Origin: Nanobdellota archaeon
Lineage (GTDB): Archaea; Nanobdellota; Nanobdellia; Woesearchaeales; GW2011-AR9
Assembly: GCA_018812355.1 (NCBI GenBank)
Contig: JAHJDQ010000123.1
Coordinates: 1-8,558 of the forward strand
Reading direction: 5' to 3'
Length of the DNA: 8,558 nt
In this document: piece after piece, positions 1 through 5,248 of the stretch
Numbering within the stretch: position 1 is the stretch's first letter
How the letters are laid out: each line of letters starts with the position of its first letter
Position numbers and translations under genes: made by a program
Notes under the pieces: model-generated
What the model saw: the letters and a program-made list of their open reading frames with translations, nothing else
Databases searched by the model: none
What the model was told of the DNA's origin: nothing

Positions 1-53
1 TTGGCGATTTAGGCGAAGCCGACCGAATTTTCCTGATAATTCCTGTTAGTTTC

Positions 54-78
54 TTTTCCCATACGCAGTGTGGGAAAA
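54..78. repeat. Stem-loop, 11-bp stem with 3-nt loop
   Basis: TTTTCCCATAC (54-64) pairs with GTGTGGGAAAA (68-78) across a GCA loop, with one T-G wobble. On the minus strand it lies between GCCCCCGAAAAAA (rc of 93-105) and GAAACTAACA (rc of 44-53). These two blocks sit almost next to each other in the 27-bp repeat at 3919 and 7909. The hairpin therefore looks like an insert in, or the fuller form of, that repeat. It could also help end transcription of the minus-strand regulator, but no T-run follows it. Confidence 0.65.
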
Positions 79-249
79 TTTCGTCCGAAAAGTTTTTTCG
101 GGGGCGTTCCATCCAGCGAACACAGTGAGCAATAGAGAACATACATCAAGGGGCACACTCGTTGTTTTACATTGTTAATCTGGGAAATCTTTTTTGCTAT
201 TCGCAGGGGTTCGGGGGCGAAGAATTGCAGACTTGTTTTTTAATACTAA

Positions 250-260
250 GGGGCTAAGTT
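250..260 (-). repeat. Gene-end motif AACTTAGCCCC (copy after the regulator)
   Basis: The minus strand reads AACTTAGCCCC starting directly after the TAG stop codon of the TrmB-like gene. The same 11-mer follows the TAG stop of the second dehydrogenase (7784-7794) and overlaps the stop of the first (3917-3927). All copies are in the sense strand of the gene they end. The function is unknown: it may be a 3' UTR or termination-linked element, or a dispersed repeat. Confidence 0.6.
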
Positions 261-1025
261 CTATTTTTTGTTTTTTATTTCTTCTGATGCAACATTCCAT
301 AAATGTTCAAAGTGATTTTTATATGTTTCAGCGATAGATTCATTTTTTATCATTACTGCGGTCACAGGAGTTCCCCATGTGACAATAACCACTTTGTTGC
401 CATAAACAAAAGTGTTAGTAGGATTAAATTGTTTTTCTTCCAAAAATCTGTAATTAGTAGTGGGGGCTAGTTCTTCTTCAAATAAAAAAACTCCTAATTT
501 TTTCATTGTAATTACTCTTTCTTTAATATTGTTTTTCCTAAGATCTCTAAAATATTGCTTCATAAAGATAGGAATAGCATCTTGATACTTTTGGTCGTCA
601 ATTCCTGTAACAAGAACTTCTTGTTTTGTTTTAATGATGTCTTTAAGGAAATATTTTAATCCCTCTTTTCCTTTAAAGACTTCAACAAAAGTATCTTCTT
701 TAGGAATTTTAGTCATAGCTTCTAATTCTGGCAGAATGGAATTTACTTCTTGTTCTTGAATTTCCAGCTTTCTTTTTTGGTCATCAATGTACTGCGTAAT
801 TTTACTAGGATGAGTGGCTTGGAAGTATTTTTTAGCACCTCTATAAATGTGTGTAACTAAGCCCTTATCCATTAATTGTTCTAATTTATCATAAACATGA
901 ACCCTGTAAATGCCTGTTTGTTTGCCTATTTCATAAGCTGTAACAGAGCCAGATTTAAGCAGATTTAGGTATATTTTGATCTCATTCTCAGTTAAGCCTA
1001 TTTTTCGGAGTATTTCTGTGTTCAT
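261..1025 (-). CDS. TrmB-family transcriptional regulator
   Basis: A 254-residue regulator. The first ~70 residues form a winged helix-turn-helix of TrmB type (GLTENEIKIYLNLLKSG, then AYEIGKQTGIYRVHVYDKL, then a wing with GLV). A charged helical linker at about 75-105 is likely a dimerising coiled coil. The effector-type domain at about 110-250 ends in HFEHLWN, typical of short TrmB-like proteins without the long sugar-binding domain. An open frame reaches back to 1148, but I chose the ATG at 1023-1025 because the HTH begins there (MNTEILRKIGL) and AGGT lies just upstream. The longer start would also run through the operator and promoter. It is divergent from operon 1, with 115 bp between, and probably controls that operon and itself through the palindrome at 1060-1078. 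The effector is unknown; a metabolite of the operon 1 pathway is a natural guess. Confidence 0.88.
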   Translation of the reverse strand: MNTEILRKIGLTENEIKIYLNLLKSGSVTAYEIGKQTGIYRVHVYDKLEQLMDKGLVTHIYRGAKKYFQATHPSKITQYIDDQKRKLEIQEQEVNSILPELEAMTKIPKEDTFVEVFKGKEGLKYFLKDIIKTKQEVLVTGIDDQKYQDAIPIFMKQYFRDLRKNNIKERVITMKKLGVFLFEEELAPTTNYRFLEEKQFNPTNTFVYGNKVVIVTWGTPVTAVMIKNESIAETYKNHFEHLWNVASEEIKNKK

Positions 1026-1047
1026 ATTACCTGTTAGGATTAACCCA

Positions 1048-1055
1048 TATTTAAA
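1048..1055 (-). promoter_or_regulatory. Candidate TATA box for the TrmB-like gene
   Basis: The minus strand reads TTTAAATA here, about 22 bases upstream of the start codon. An archaeal start site ~25 bases downstream would fall very near the ATG, so the transcript would have almost no leader, even though AGGT is present before the ATG. The palindrome at 1060-1078 begins 4 bases upstream of it, over the BRE position. Confidence 0.45.
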
Positions 1056-1059
1056 TGTT

Positions 1060-1078
1060 TCGTACCATATTGGTACGA
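1060..1078. promoter_or_regulatory. Palindromic operator between divergent promoters
   Basis: TCGTACCA - TAT - TGGTACGA is a perfect 8-bp inverted repeat with a 3-bp spacer. It sits between the candidate TATA box of the regulator (1048-1055) and that of operon 1 (1085-1092). TrmB-family proteins bind such palindromes as dimers; sites just upstream of the BRE/TATA usually activate, and sites over or downstream of it repress. This site touches the BRE of both promoters, so it could serve both genes at once. No second copy was found before operon 2. Confidence 0.75.
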
Positions 1079-1084
1079 CAAAGA

Positions 1085-1092
1085 TTAATATA
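1085..1092 (+). promoter_or_regulatory. Candidate BRE/TATA for operon 1
   Basis: TTAATATA is preceded by the purine-rich CAAAGA (1079-1084), a fair BRE/TATA pair. Transcription would start near 1111-1117, giving a leader of about 25-30 bases that includes the AGAGGT ribosome site at 1128-1133. A second AT-rich block, TATAATAT at 1109-1116, is an alternative but would put the start nearly on the ATG. Confidence 0.45.
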
Positions 1093-1140
1093 CTTTCTAT
1101 GTTACTACTATAATATGACAATATTAAAGAGGTAGACAAA

Positions 1141-2130
1141 ATGGACAATAATAATGTTGCTTATAAAACAAAATCAGCACTAAATCAAGATGGAGAGCAA
1201 ACAAACAGGTTAATGCTTGTTTTAAGGACTCCTCCATGCGAGTACAACCAATGTACAATGTGTGGTTTTGATAACAATGCTGGTAAAAATATTAGATTGC
1301 AGAATATTCAGCGACAGTATCAAAATGGTATTGAAGGCGAGGATTTCTCAGATATAAGAAGAATAGATTTTCCTACAGCGGGTTCATTTTATAATGATAG
1401 GGAATTATCTCCAGAATCAAGAAATTACTTGTTTTCTGAAGTAAGTAGGCTTCCAGTTGATTCTGTAATGGTTGAGACCAGAGTTGATTATCTTACTGAA
1501 GAAAAGGTTAGGGAATCAAAAAGCTATCTTAGGGAAGATCAAAGCATTGAATTAGCAATCGGACTTGAAAGTGCTGATGATAATGTCAGGAACAAAGTAT
1601 TGCGTAAAGGTCTGAGTAAGAAAAGTTTTGAACGTTTTGCAGATATTTGTAGGAATACTGATTCACAACTTTTGGCTTATGTATTGATTAAATCTCCTAC
1701 TTTATCAGAAGCTGAAGCAGTAGAAGATGCTGTTCAAACAGCTGATTATGTTTACAGAATTGCTAACGAAAGAGGAATTAAAGCGAGAGTTGCGTTTAAG
1801 CCAATGTTTATTCCTGAAGGAACTGAACTTGAAGAGCAGTATCTTAATGGAGAGTATCAATTACCTAAATTATGGACTACAGTTGAAACTGTAAAAAGAA
1901 CTGCTGAATTAGCGAGTTATCAGCCAAATTCAATCTTTGTAGGTATGTTTGATGAAGACTTGTCAGGAGACAGATTCTCAAGCAATTGTGACGAATGTAA
2001 TTCAGAAGTAGTTGAAACCCTAAAGCGATTCAATGGCACTCAAGATCTTTCTGAATTAGAGAGATTAAGCTGTGAATGTAAACCAGAATGGGAACAATTT
2101 TTGGGGGTGAGAATATGTACTCAGGAATAA
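1141..2130 (+). CDS. RaSEA-like radical SAM protein (copy 1, no PIN-like domain)
   Basis: A 329-residue radical SAM enzyme. The cluster cysteines are C33, C38 and C41 in PPCEYNQCTMCGF, spaced CX4CX2C rather than the usual CX3CX2C. A GSFYNDRELSP motif follows at about 81-91. This pattern recalls the Elp3-related COG1244 group that includes the archaeosine synthase subunit RaSEA; I assign the family from memory of its motifs. Near the C-terminus, C283, C286, C311 and C313 form a CX2C...CXC set that could bind zinc or a second cluster. AGAGGT lies 7 bases before the ATG. The 3' end overlaps the next gene by 16 bp. The last residues, VRICTQE, match the end of the much longer paralogue at 5249-6736, which suggests a C-terminal domain was lost here. 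The substrate is unknown; a true archaeosine role is possible but not shown by the neighbours. Confidence 0.82.
   Translation: MDNNNVAYKTKSALNQDGEQTNRLMLVLRTPPCEYNQCTMCGFDNNAGKNIRLQNIQRQYQNGIEGEDFSDIRRIDFPTAGSFYNDRELSPESRNYLFSEVSRLPVDSVMVETRVDYLTEEKVRESKSYLREDQSIELAIGLESADDNVRNKVLRKGLSKKSFERFADICRNTDSQLLAYVLIKSPTLSEAEAVEDAVQTADYVYRIANERGIKARVAFKPMFIPEGTELEEQYLNGEYQLPKLWTTVETVKRTAELASYQPNSIFVGMFDEDLSGDRFSSNCDECNSEVVETLKRFNGTQDLSELERLSCECKPEWEQFLGVRICTQE
2106..2111 (+). promoter_or_regulatory. Ribosome site that fixes the aldolase start
   Basis: GGTGAG, inside a longer G-run, lies 3 bases before the ATG at 2115 and within the end of the radical SAM gene. It supports starting the aldolase at MYSGIIPPL rather than at the ATG at 2088, which has no such site and would add nine residues absent from the family start. 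Confidence 0.7.
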
Positions 2131-2888
2131 TCCCGCCATTAGTAACTCCAATAGATCATAATGGAAATGTTTGTGAGCAGAGTGTAAAGAATCTTGTTGA
2201 TTTTGTTAGACCATACTCTACTGCGTTAATGCCAACACTAAGTTCAGGAGAAGGTTGGGCTTTGAATAATCAACAATGGGAAGACATGATCAAGTTTACA
2301 ATCAAACATTCTTCAGGTTTGCCTGTTTTAGCAGGAGTGGAGTATAAAACAACTGAAGAAGTTGTAGAAAAAGCTAGAAAAGCGCAGAGATTAAGTGTTG
2401 ATGCTATTGTAGTGACTACTCCATTTGAAAAAGACATCTCTCAGGATGAAATCTATCAACACTTTGAACAAATAAAAAAAGTTGGCGTTCCTGTATTTAT
2501 CTATAATGAAGAAGCAATCTCAGGAAATTCAATAGAATCTGAAACAATTGAAAGAATTTGTAGATTAGGAAATATTGTAGGAATAAAAGAAGCGAGTGGT
2601 TCTGCTGATTTTACTAAGAGATTGGTAGATTCAGGATTGGAAATTCCTGTATTTCAAGGATGGGAACATCTTTGTTATCAATCTGAGGGAGTTGAGGGAT
2701 ATATTGTACCATTGGCTAATCTTGAGCCAAGAGTATGTTTAGAGATGCTAAGGAATCCTACTGCAGAAAAGCAGAATGAAATTGATTCTCTTTGTAAGAG
2801 GTACAATATTCTAGGAGAAGATTGGTATGTTTTTCTAAAGAAAGAACTGAAACAAAGAGGAACAATAACAACAGAAAGGGCGATTTAA
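2115..2888 (+). CDS. DapA/NanA-family class I aldolase (copy 1)
   Basis: A 257-residue TIM-barrel enzyme of the dihydrodipicolinate synthase / N-acetylneuraminate lyase superfamily. Visible motifs are SSGEG at 43-47 (the GTTGE position), IYNEEAISG at 129-137 with the catalytic Y130, and GIKEASG at 156-162 with the Schiff-base lysine K158. It should bind pyruvate or another 2-oxo acid as an imine and join it to, or release it from, an aldehyde-type partner. It is unlikely to be true DapA. The arginine that binds aspartate semialdehyde is replaced by I135, the usual TPYYN reads TPFEK so the relay tyrosine is missing, and the usual two threonines are serines. It is also shorter than the usual ~290 residues. 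It overlaps the radical SAM gene by 16 bp, and the dehydrogenase starts on the next base after its stop. It looks about 60% identical to the copy at 4455-5246 by eye. Confidence 0.88.
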   Translation: MYSGIIPPLVTPIDHNGNVCEQSVKNLVDFVRPYSTALMPTLSSGEGWALNNQQWEDMIKFTIKHSSGLPVLAGVEYKTTEEVVEKARKAQRLSVDAIVVTTPFEKDISQDEIYQHFEQIKKVGVPVFIYNEEAISGNSIESETIERICRLGNIVGIKEASGSADFTKRLVDSGLEIPVFQGWEHLCYQSEGVEGYIVPLANLEPRVCLEMLRNPTAEKQNEIDSLCKRYNILGEDWYVFLKKELKQRGTITTERAI

Positions 2889-3923
2889 ATGATAGATAAA
2901 CTTAGAGAGAATAATTGTAATGAATTACATATTCAATATGATGCAGACTCAGGTTATACTTTTGTTATTGCTCTTAATACAATCTATCATGACAGAGGCA
3001 ATGGCGGAACTAGAATGAAACATTATTCTTCTGTTGAAGAAGGAATAGAAGATGCTTTAAGATTAGCAAATGCTATGACCAAAAAGTGTGTTGTGATTGG
3101 TGATGAAGATAATGGTGGTTATAGTGGAGCAAAAGGAGTAATTATTGGAGATCCTGTAACACAAAAAACTCCTGAAATGCTTAGAAGTTATGGAAGATTT
3201 GTTCAATCTCTTAATGGCAGATTTCAAACAGGTTGTGATATGAATATTTCTCCAAGTGATTTAGAACATATGGCAGAAGAAACCCAATATGTTGATGGGC
3301 TTCCATCTACTGGCATAGGCGATGGTGGAGAAGCTACTGCTTATGGGGTAATTGTTGCTATGAAAACGCTTTGTGAACAGAAGTATGGAAGTGATAGTTT
3401 GAAAGATAGAGTTGTTGCTGTTCAAGGTGTTGGAAGTGTTGGATCAGATTTGGTCAGAAGATTGACTGAAGAAGGAGCAGAAGTTATTGTAACTGATGTT
3501 GATTCTGATAGATTGAAATATGTGGCTGATAAATATGGAGTAAAAAGTGCAAGTCCTGAAGAGATTTATTCAGTAAAATGTGATATCTTTTCACCTAATG
3601 CTTGTGGAAATGTTTTGACAGCAGAAAACATAGGAGAATTGAATTGTGATTTAGTTATAGGAGCTGCTAATAATCCTCTATCAGAGGGTTTAGAATCTGT
3701 TAAGCAAATGCAAGAAAGAGGAATTGTTTTTGCACCTGATTATGTAGTTAATATTGGAGCACAAGTTTTAGCAATTTGTGAGGTAGAAGGAAAAAGCTTT
3801 GACCATGCTTATAGTAGAATCCAAGAAATTATACAAAGAAGACTTCACCAAGTTAGTTTACAGGATGAAACAATGTATGAAGTTGCTGAAAGATTAGTAC
3901 ATCAAGAAATGTTAAGAACTTAG
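2889..3923 (+). CDS. Leucine-dehydrogenase-like amino acid dehydrogenase (copy 1)
   Basis: A 344-residue member of the Glu/Leu/Phe/Val dehydrogenase family, which interconverts an L-amino acid and its 2-oxo acid with NAD(P). The order is the N-terminal catalytic domain (GGTRM at 39-43, K66 in MTKK, K82 in SGAKGV, D117 in GCDMN), then a Rossmann domain with GVGSVG at 180-185 and D203 ending the second strand, which favours NAD. K66, K82 and D117 match the LeuDH residues usually numbered K68, K80 and D115. Later motifs such as CDIFSPNA, GAANNPL and APDYVVN also fit LeuDH. The loop between the two lysines is four residues longer and unlike LeuDH, so the substrate is probably not plain leucine. 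The ATG follows the aldolase stop directly, with AGGGCGAT upstream. Its TAG stop lies inside the gene-end motif AACTTAGCCCC. Confidence 0.88.
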   Translation: MIDKLRENNCNELHIQYDADSGYTFVIALNTIYHDRGNGGTRMKHYSSVEEGIEDALRLANAMTKKCVVIGDEDNGGYSGAKGVIIGDPVTQKTPEMLRSYGRFVQSLNGRFQTGCDMNISPSDLEHMAEETQYVDGLPSTGIGDGGEATAYGVIVAMKTLCEQKYGSDSLKDRVVAVQGVGSVGSDLVRRLTEEGAEVIVTDVDSDRLKYVADKYGVKSASPEEIYSVKCDIFSPNACGNVLTAENIGELNCDLVIGAANNPLSEGLESVKQMQERGIVFAPDYVVNIGAQVLAICEVEGKSFDHAYSRIQEIIQRRLHQVSLQDETMYEVAERLVHQEMLRT

Positions 3924-3927
3924 CCCC
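3917..3927 (+). repeat. Gene-end motif AACTTAGCCCC (copy after dehydrogenase 1)
   Basis: The motif overlaps the last codons: ACT is the final sense codon and TAG is the stop. It continues directly into the 27-bp repeat. It is identical to the 11-mers at 7784-7794 (plus) and 250-260 (minus). Confidence 0.6.
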
Positions 3928-3945
3928 CGAAAAAATTGAAACTAA
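3919..3945 (+). repeat. 27-bp direct repeat, left copy
   Basis: The 27 bases from CTTAGCCCCCG to GAAACTAA are identical to 7909-7935. The two copies are 3,990 bp apart, in the same direction, and bracket the radical SAM remnant plus all of operon 2. The similarity to radical SAM genes in the remnant begins just after this copy, so its right end is a likely rearrangement junction. Confidence 0.8.
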
Positions 3946-4088
3946 TGACTTCTAACTGCGGTTCTTGTGATGACGAAGTACGAAAAGAAATTCAAGCATT
4001 CAATGGACACCAAGATGTAAGTCGTCTTAGACAGCTCTATCATGAATGTAAAGATGAATAGGAACAGGAAGTTAATACTAATGAGTAA
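3945..4088 (+). pseudogene. 3' remnant of a third RaSEA-like radical SAM gene
   Basis: Reading from 3948, the frame gives TSNCGSCDDEV, then FNGHQD, then LYHECKDE, a TAG at 4059-4061, and EQEVNTNE before TAA at 4086-4088. This matches the C-terminal Cys-cluster region of both intact radical SAM proteins (FSQNCGVCD...FNGHQD...LYHCCKEHW in the second). The TAG stands where both intact copies have tryptophan, a one-base change from TGG. Nothing upstream of the NCXXC motif remains. The fragment has about 19 of 35 positions in common with copy 2 and about 16 of 35 with copy 1, so it comes from a third gene rather than a recent partial copy. A short peptide could be read from the ATG at 3945, but no ribosome site is evident. 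Confidence 0.85.
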
Positions 4089-4102
4089 TTTAAAAGAAAA
4101 AC

Positions 4103-4109
4103 ATATAAA
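4103..4109 (+). promoter_or_regulatory. Candidate TATA box for operon 2
   Basis: ATATAAA is preceded by a purine-rich AAAAGAAAAAC, a fair archaeal BRE/TATA pair. A start about 25 bases downstream (near 4130) gives a short leader carrying AGAGGTG at 4134-4140. The palindrome seen before operon 1 is absent, so operon 2 is probably controlled differently. Confidence 0.5.
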
Positions 4110-4147
4110 CTAGTTTAATTTAATTGAGTATAAAGAGGTGCTTAAAA

Positions 4148-4465
4148 ATGACAAAAGAAAAAAAACTTTGTTATTTATATGATTATAAAGACAAAACCAT
4201 AGAGATTACAGTCATTAAACAAACTGGAACTTGTCATGCAGGTCATAAAAAAGGAGATAAATTCTATTGTACAGACCATAAGACTCCAGAAGGACTATGT
4301 GGTTGGGCGTTTGCATCTATATTTCCATACATTGCAGGAATTGCCCATGGAGTAAAATATCCTTGGGAGGTTGACAAAAAGAAATGTAAAGCAACAGGAT
4401 GCTGTAGTGATCCAATAAATCCCGTAGTTTTTGAAATAAAAGTTAAGGGGAAAAATGGAAAATAA
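4148..4465 (+). CDS. TIGR04076-like small cysteine-rich protein
   Basis: A 105-residue protein of unknown function. It fits the pattern I recall for TIGR04076: CHAGHKKGD (29-37), TPEGLCGWAF (46-55), FPYIAGIAHG (59-68), YPWEVD (71-76) and a CSDPINPVVFEI end (86-97). Eight cysteines (8, 29, 41, 51, 80, 85, 86 and none in the tail beyond) with H30, H33 and H44 suggest metal or iron-sulfur binding; only seven cysteines are listed because seven are seen. The ATG at 4148 is chosen over a TTG at 4124 because AGAGGTG lies 7 bases upstream of it. It opens operon 2, has no counterpart in operon 1, and overlaps the aldolase by 11 bp, so the two are translated together. The family name is given from memory; the biochemical role is unknown. 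Confidence 0.75.
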   Translation: MTKEKKLCYLYDYKDKTIEITVIKQTGTCHAGHKKGDKFYCTDHKTPEGLCGWAFASIFPYIAGIAHGVKYPWEVDKKKCKATGCCSDPINPVVFEIKVKGKNGK

Positions 4466-5246
4466 ACTTACTGGAATTATTCCACCACTAGTAACGCCTG
4501 TAGATGTAGAAGGGAATGTATGTGAAAAAAGTGTTAAAAGTTTAATTGATTTCGTTAGTACTTTTTCATCTGCCCTAATGCCAACATTAAGTTCTGGTGA
4601 AGGATGGGCACTATCAAAAAAACAATTTTCAGATATGATTAAATTTACAGTTAAGTATTCACAAAATCTTCCTGTCTTTGTTGGTGTTGAATTCAAAACT
4701 ACTTCTGAAGTAATCCAATATGGAAAATTAGCTAAAAAGCTGGGAGTTGATGCGATTGTTATTACAACACCATTTAATAAAAATATTTCTCAGGATGATA
4801 TTTATGAACATTTTTTAAAAGTAAAAAAAGAAGTAAATCTTCCAATTTTTGTATATAATGAAAAAGCAATTTCTGGAAATGAAATTTTATTTTCTACGCT
4901 TATAAAAATATACAAACTAGGAGATATAATTGGAATAAAGGAAGCAAGTGGAAATCCGTCTTTCACCATGAAGTTAGTTAAAAATACTTCTATCCCTGTA
5001 TTTCAAGGGTGGGAGAACTTATGTCTAAAGTCAAAAGGGGTTGATGGATATATTTTGCCTCTTTGTAATCTGGAGCCAGAACTTTGTAAGAAAATGCTGG
5101 AGAATCCAACACAGAAACATCAAGATAAAATTATGGAAATTTGTAAACAATATAATCTTTTGAACGAAAAATGGTATGTTTATTTAAAGAAAGAATTAAA
5201 AAGAAGAAAAATTATCTTTACTGATAGAATCATAAAAGAGGTATAA
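4455..5246 (+). CDS. DapA/NanA-family class I aldolase (copy 2)
   Basis: A 263-residue paralogue of the enzyme at 2115-2888. It keeps GIIPPLVTP at the start, SSGEG at about 46-50, YNEKAISG with Y134, and GIKEASG with the Schiff-base K162. It shares the same departures from true DapA: TPFNK in place of TPYYN, an isoleucine in place of the substrate arginine, and serines in the GTTGE motif. These are therefore family traits, not decay of one copy. The motif YNEKAISG is closer to the NanA-type YNxPALSG than to the DapA-type YNVPSRTG. It begins inside the end of the TIGR04076-like gene, after AAGGGG, and ends 2 bp before the radical SAM gene. It is the second gene of operon 2; in operon 1 the aldolase follows the radical SAM gene. 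Confidence 0.88.
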   Translation: MENKLTGIIPPLVTPVDVEGNVCEKSVKSLIDFVSTFSSALMPTLSSGEGWALSKKQFSDMIKFTVKYSQNLPVFVGVEFKTTSEVIQYGKLAKKLGVDAIVITTPFNKNISQDDIYEHFLKVKKEVNLPIFVYNEKAISGNEILFSTLIKIYKLGDIIGIKEASGNPSFTMKLVKNTSIPVFQGWENLCLKSKGVDGYILPLCNLEPELCKKMLENPTQKHQDKIMEICKQYNLLNEKWYVYLKKELKRRKIIFTDRIIKEV

Positions 5247-5248
5247 AT

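Larger units (their letters stand above)
1..260. other. Intergenic tract with C-rich motifs and hairpins
   Basis: No convincing gene is visible here. The tract lies downstream of the minus-strand regulator. Read on the minus strand it has several C-rich blocks: AACTTAGCCCC at 250-260, CGCCCCCGAA near 207-217 and GCCCCCGAAAAAA at 93-105. There is a strong stem-loop at 54-78 and a GGC-GAA-GCC mini-hairpin at 12-20. The 11-mer GGGGCACACTC at 150-160 recurs inverted at 7890-7900. This points to a family of dispersed intergenic repeats shared with the other end of the window. No tRNA-like cloverleaf was seen by eye. Confidence 0.6.

Noticed and set aside
1026..1148. N-terminal extension of the TrmB-like protein back to 1148
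   Set aside because: It would translate the operator, promoter region and part of the divergent gene start. The HTH begins at the ATG at 1023-1025, which has AGGT just upstream.
2115..2888. Genuine lysine-pathway DapA
   Set aside because: The substrate-binding arginine and the TPYYN tyrosine are missing in both copies, and no other lysine biosynthesis gene is nearby.
3919..3945. Target-site duplication of a transposon
   Set aside because: 27 bp is long for a target duplication, and no transposase or terminal inverted repeats flank the segment.
4059..4061. TAG in the remnant read as pyrrolysine
   Set aside because: The position is tryptophan in both intact copies, the fragment lacks its 5' part, and TAG is used as the normal stop of four intact genes in this window.
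4295..4696. Minus-strand open frame across the TIGR04076-like and aldolase genes
   Set aside because: Shadow of two well-supported plus-strand genes. The same holds for minus-strand frames at 5852-6172 and 7339-7587.
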